DNA of 15,940 nucleotides from Lachnospiraceae bacterium (GTDB lineage Bacteria > Bacillota_A > Clostridia > Lachnospirales > Lachnospiraceae), in assembly GCA_017613595.1 (NCBI GenBank), contig JAGADM010000054.1, positions 1 to 15,940 of the forward strand, in the 5' to 3' direction. How positions within the stretch are numbered: the stretch's first letter is position 1; each line of letters opens with the position of its first letter. The notes below the pieces were generated by a model. The model was given only the letters and a program-made list of their open reading frames with translations, had not been told where the DNA came from and did not search any database. Below are positions 14,650 through 15,940 of the stretch, piece by piece. The position numbers and the translations under genes were made by a program.

Positions 14650-15747
14650 ATGTATGATTATCTGATCGTCGGTGCCGGACTGTTCGGTGCCGTATTCGCG
14701 AGAGAGGCGGCGGACAAAGGATATTCCTGCCTCGTCATCGACCGGCGTGCCCATATTGCCGGAAACGCATACTGCGAGGATATCTGCGGGATTCCGGTAC
14801 ACACGTACGGAGCTCACATATTCCATACTTCCGACAGGAAGATCTGGGATTACGTGAACCATTTCGCCGAGTTCAACAACTTTGTGAATTCGCCGATTGC
14901 CGTATATAAGGACGAACTTTACAATCTGCCGTTCAACATGAACACGTTCGCGAAGATGTGGAACATCCGCACGCCGCAGGAGGCAAAGGAGAAGATCGAG
15001 GCCGCTAAACAGGAGGCCAGGGTCGAGAATCCGCAGAATCTTGAGGAGCAGGCGGTTTCGCTTGTCGGAAAGGACATCTACGAGAAGCTTGTCAAAGGCT
15101 ACACCGAGAAGCAGTGGGGACGTGACTGCAAGGACCTGCCGGCATTTATCATCAAGCGCCTTCCGGTGCGTTTTACGTACGATAACAACTACTTTAACGA
15201 CCGCTTCCAGGGTATTCCCGAGAAGGGCTATACCGACATGGTGGCGAACATCCTGAAGGGGATCGAAGTGCGGACCGGCGAGGATTATCTGAAGAACCGC
15301 GACGAGTACCGTAAGATGGCTAAGAAGGTTATCTACACCGGCGCTCTCGACGAGTATTTCGGTTACTGCTACGGAAACCTCGAGTACCGTATGGTTCGCT
15401 TCGAGCAGGAGACACTCGATACGGACAACTACCAGGGCAATGCCGTAGTCAACTATACGGAGCGTGAGATCCCTTATACGCGTATCATCGAGCACAAGCA
15501 TTTCTATCCGGGCTTAAAGACCGAGAAAACGGTCATTTCGAAGGAATATCCGGCGGAGTGGCACCTCGGCGAAGAGCCTTATTATCCGATCAACGATGAG
15601 AAAAATGTGGCATTGTTCGCGAAGTACCGCGAGCTTGCGGACCGTGAGGACGGCGTGATCTTCGGCGGCCGGCTCGGCGAGTATAAGTATTACGATATGG
15701 ACAAGGTAATCGCTTCGGCGCTTTCCCTTGCGGAGAAGGAACTGTAA
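14650..15747 (+). CDS. glf: UDP-galactopyranose mutase
   Basis: Interconverts UDP-galactopyranose and UDP-galactofuranose, the donor for galactofuranose-containing surface polysaccharides. This FAD enzyme needs reduced flavin. Seen in 365 residues: the Rossmann motif VGAGLFGAVFAREA (7-20), DRRAHIAGNAY (31-41), TYGAHIFHT (52-60), GYTEKQWGRD (150-159, the uridine-contacting region), RFTYDNNYFNDRFQGIP (174-190, with the conserved loop arginine), IPYTRIIEHKHF (274-285) and FGGRLGEYKYYDMD (338-351). Length matches the bacterial family. It starts 20 bases after the cytidylyltransferase stop, so leuA, that gene and glf form one likely transcript. No galactofuranosyltransferase is in view. A strong terminator follows. 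Confidence 0.96.
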   Translation: MYDYLIVGAGLFGAVFAREAADKGYSCLVIDRRAHIAGNAYCEDICGIPVHTYGAHIFHTSDRKIWDYVNHFAEFNNFVNSPIAVYKDELYNLPFNMNTFAKMWNIRTPQEAKEKIEAAKQEARVENPQNLEEQAVSLVGKDIYEKLVKGYTEKQWGRDCKDLPAFIIKRLPVRFTYDNNYFNDRFQGIPEKGYTDMVANILKGIEVRTGEDYLKNRDEYRKMAKKVIYTGALDEYFGYCYGNLEYRMVRFEQETLDTDNYQGNAVVNYTEREIPYTRIIEHKHFYPGLKTEKTVISKEYPAEWHLGEEPYYPINDEKNVALFAKYRELADREDGVIFGGRLGEYKYYDMDKVIASALSLAEKEL

Positions 15748-15776
15748 AACGAAAAACGATTATTTGCATAACACAA

Positions 15777-15800
15777 AAAGGAGACGGTAACGTCTCCTTT
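15777..15800 (-). terminator. 10-bp hairpin with GTAA loop, terminator on the minus strand
   Basis: AAAGGAGACG (15777-15786) and CGTCTCCTTT (15791-15800) form a perfect stem. Read on the plus strand, only CAG follows, so it is weak in that direction. Read on the minus strand, the GC stem is followed by TTTTTGTG, a good intrinsic terminator. It therefore fits a gene entering from the right, on the minus strand. Confidence 0.65.
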
Positions 15801-15814
15801 CAGACTGAAGACAA

Positions 15815-15853
15815 ACGCGGTTTTGGAAAACACCCAAAACCGCGTATCTTTTT
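15815..15853 (+). terminator. Intrinsic terminator of the leuA-glf unit
   Basis: A perfect 12-bp stem ACGCGGTTTTGG (15815-15826) / CCAAAACCGCGT (15834-15845) with a seven-base loop is followed by ATCTTTTT (15846-15853). It lies about 68 bases beyond the glf stop. Confidence 0.88.
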
Positions 15854-15940
15854 ATGCCATAAGAGTTTTTAGCTGCCTTTTGAGCTTAAAAGGCCCATCC
15901 GGGCCATCCAACAGTCCCATTCTATCCAGCATCTTTGCGA
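15852..15940 (-). CDS. C-terminal end of an unidentified minus-strand gene (5' end outside window)
   Basis: Read on the minus strand from the window edge, 28 codons stay open and end in TAA at 15854-15852; the peptide ends DGPDGPFKLKRQLKTLMA. The frame is the only one of the three that fits a convergent gene, since the neighbouring frame stops early. The minus-strand terminator at 15777-15800 lies 51 bases past its stop, supporting a real gene. I do not recognise the family from so short a piece. An open stretch this long could also arise by chance, so confidence is moderate. Confidence 0.5.
   Translation of the reverse strand, partial: AKMLDRMGLLDGPDGPFKLKRQLKTLMA

Overview
The window looks like a chromosomal segment of a Gram-positive Clostridia bacterium, most likely Lachnospiraceae. 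The evidence is the Firmicutes-type cdaA-cdaR pair, strong AGGAGG-like ribosome binding sites, TPTP-rich linkers after surface domains, a lipoprotein GH43 enzyme, and an HPr-like protein with both His15 and Ser46. Base composition is moderately G+C-rich with G/C-biased third codon positions, which also explains many long antisense reading frames. I see no tRNA, rRNA, CRISPR array, insertion sequence or phage gene. Family assignments come from recognising motifs by eye, not from searches.

Layout, left to right. (1) The 3' end of argS (1-879). (2) An unrecognised single-pass membrane protein (940-2319) with an extracellular SH3-like domain, an acidic cytoplasmic region and a C-terminal module resembling the Tudor-like tail of PcrA/UvrD; a strong hairpin follows. 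(3) A six-helix membrane protein of unknown role (2411-3163) and a DUF1015 protein (3195-4436), closed by an intrinsic terminator. (4) An ABC-F ATPase (4485-6038) whose start codon follows that terminator's T-run by four bases and has no visible Shine-Dalgarno sequence. (5) A secreted GH43-CBM6 lipoprotein for arabinoxylan-type glycans (6170-7768). (6) A clear extended -10 promoter (7776-7803) leading into a tight cluster: a small two-helix membrane protein, a large polytopic protein with a charged tail, cdaA (c-di-AMP synthase), cdaR, and an HPr-like protein. (7) leuA (type 2), an IspD/TarI-family cytidylyltransferase and glf (UDP-galactopyranose mutase), ending in a 12-bp-stem terminator. 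(8) What appears to be the C-terminal end of a convergent minus-strand gene, with its own terminator facing the other way.

The most coherent functional unit is the c-di-AMP cluster. CdaA makes the cell-wall and osmotic signal and CdaR is its membrane regulator. The usual third gene, glmM, is absent at this spot, and an HPr-like gene sits there instead. Two uncharacterised membrane proteins are encoded upstream with overlapping or near-overlapping junctions, so they are candidate partners of the cyclase. The last block points to surface-polysaccharide precursor synthesis (galactofuranose, perhaps polyol phosphate) beside a lone leucine biosynthesis gene. Most of the window is housekeeping. The parts I could not assign to known functions are the four membrane proteins.
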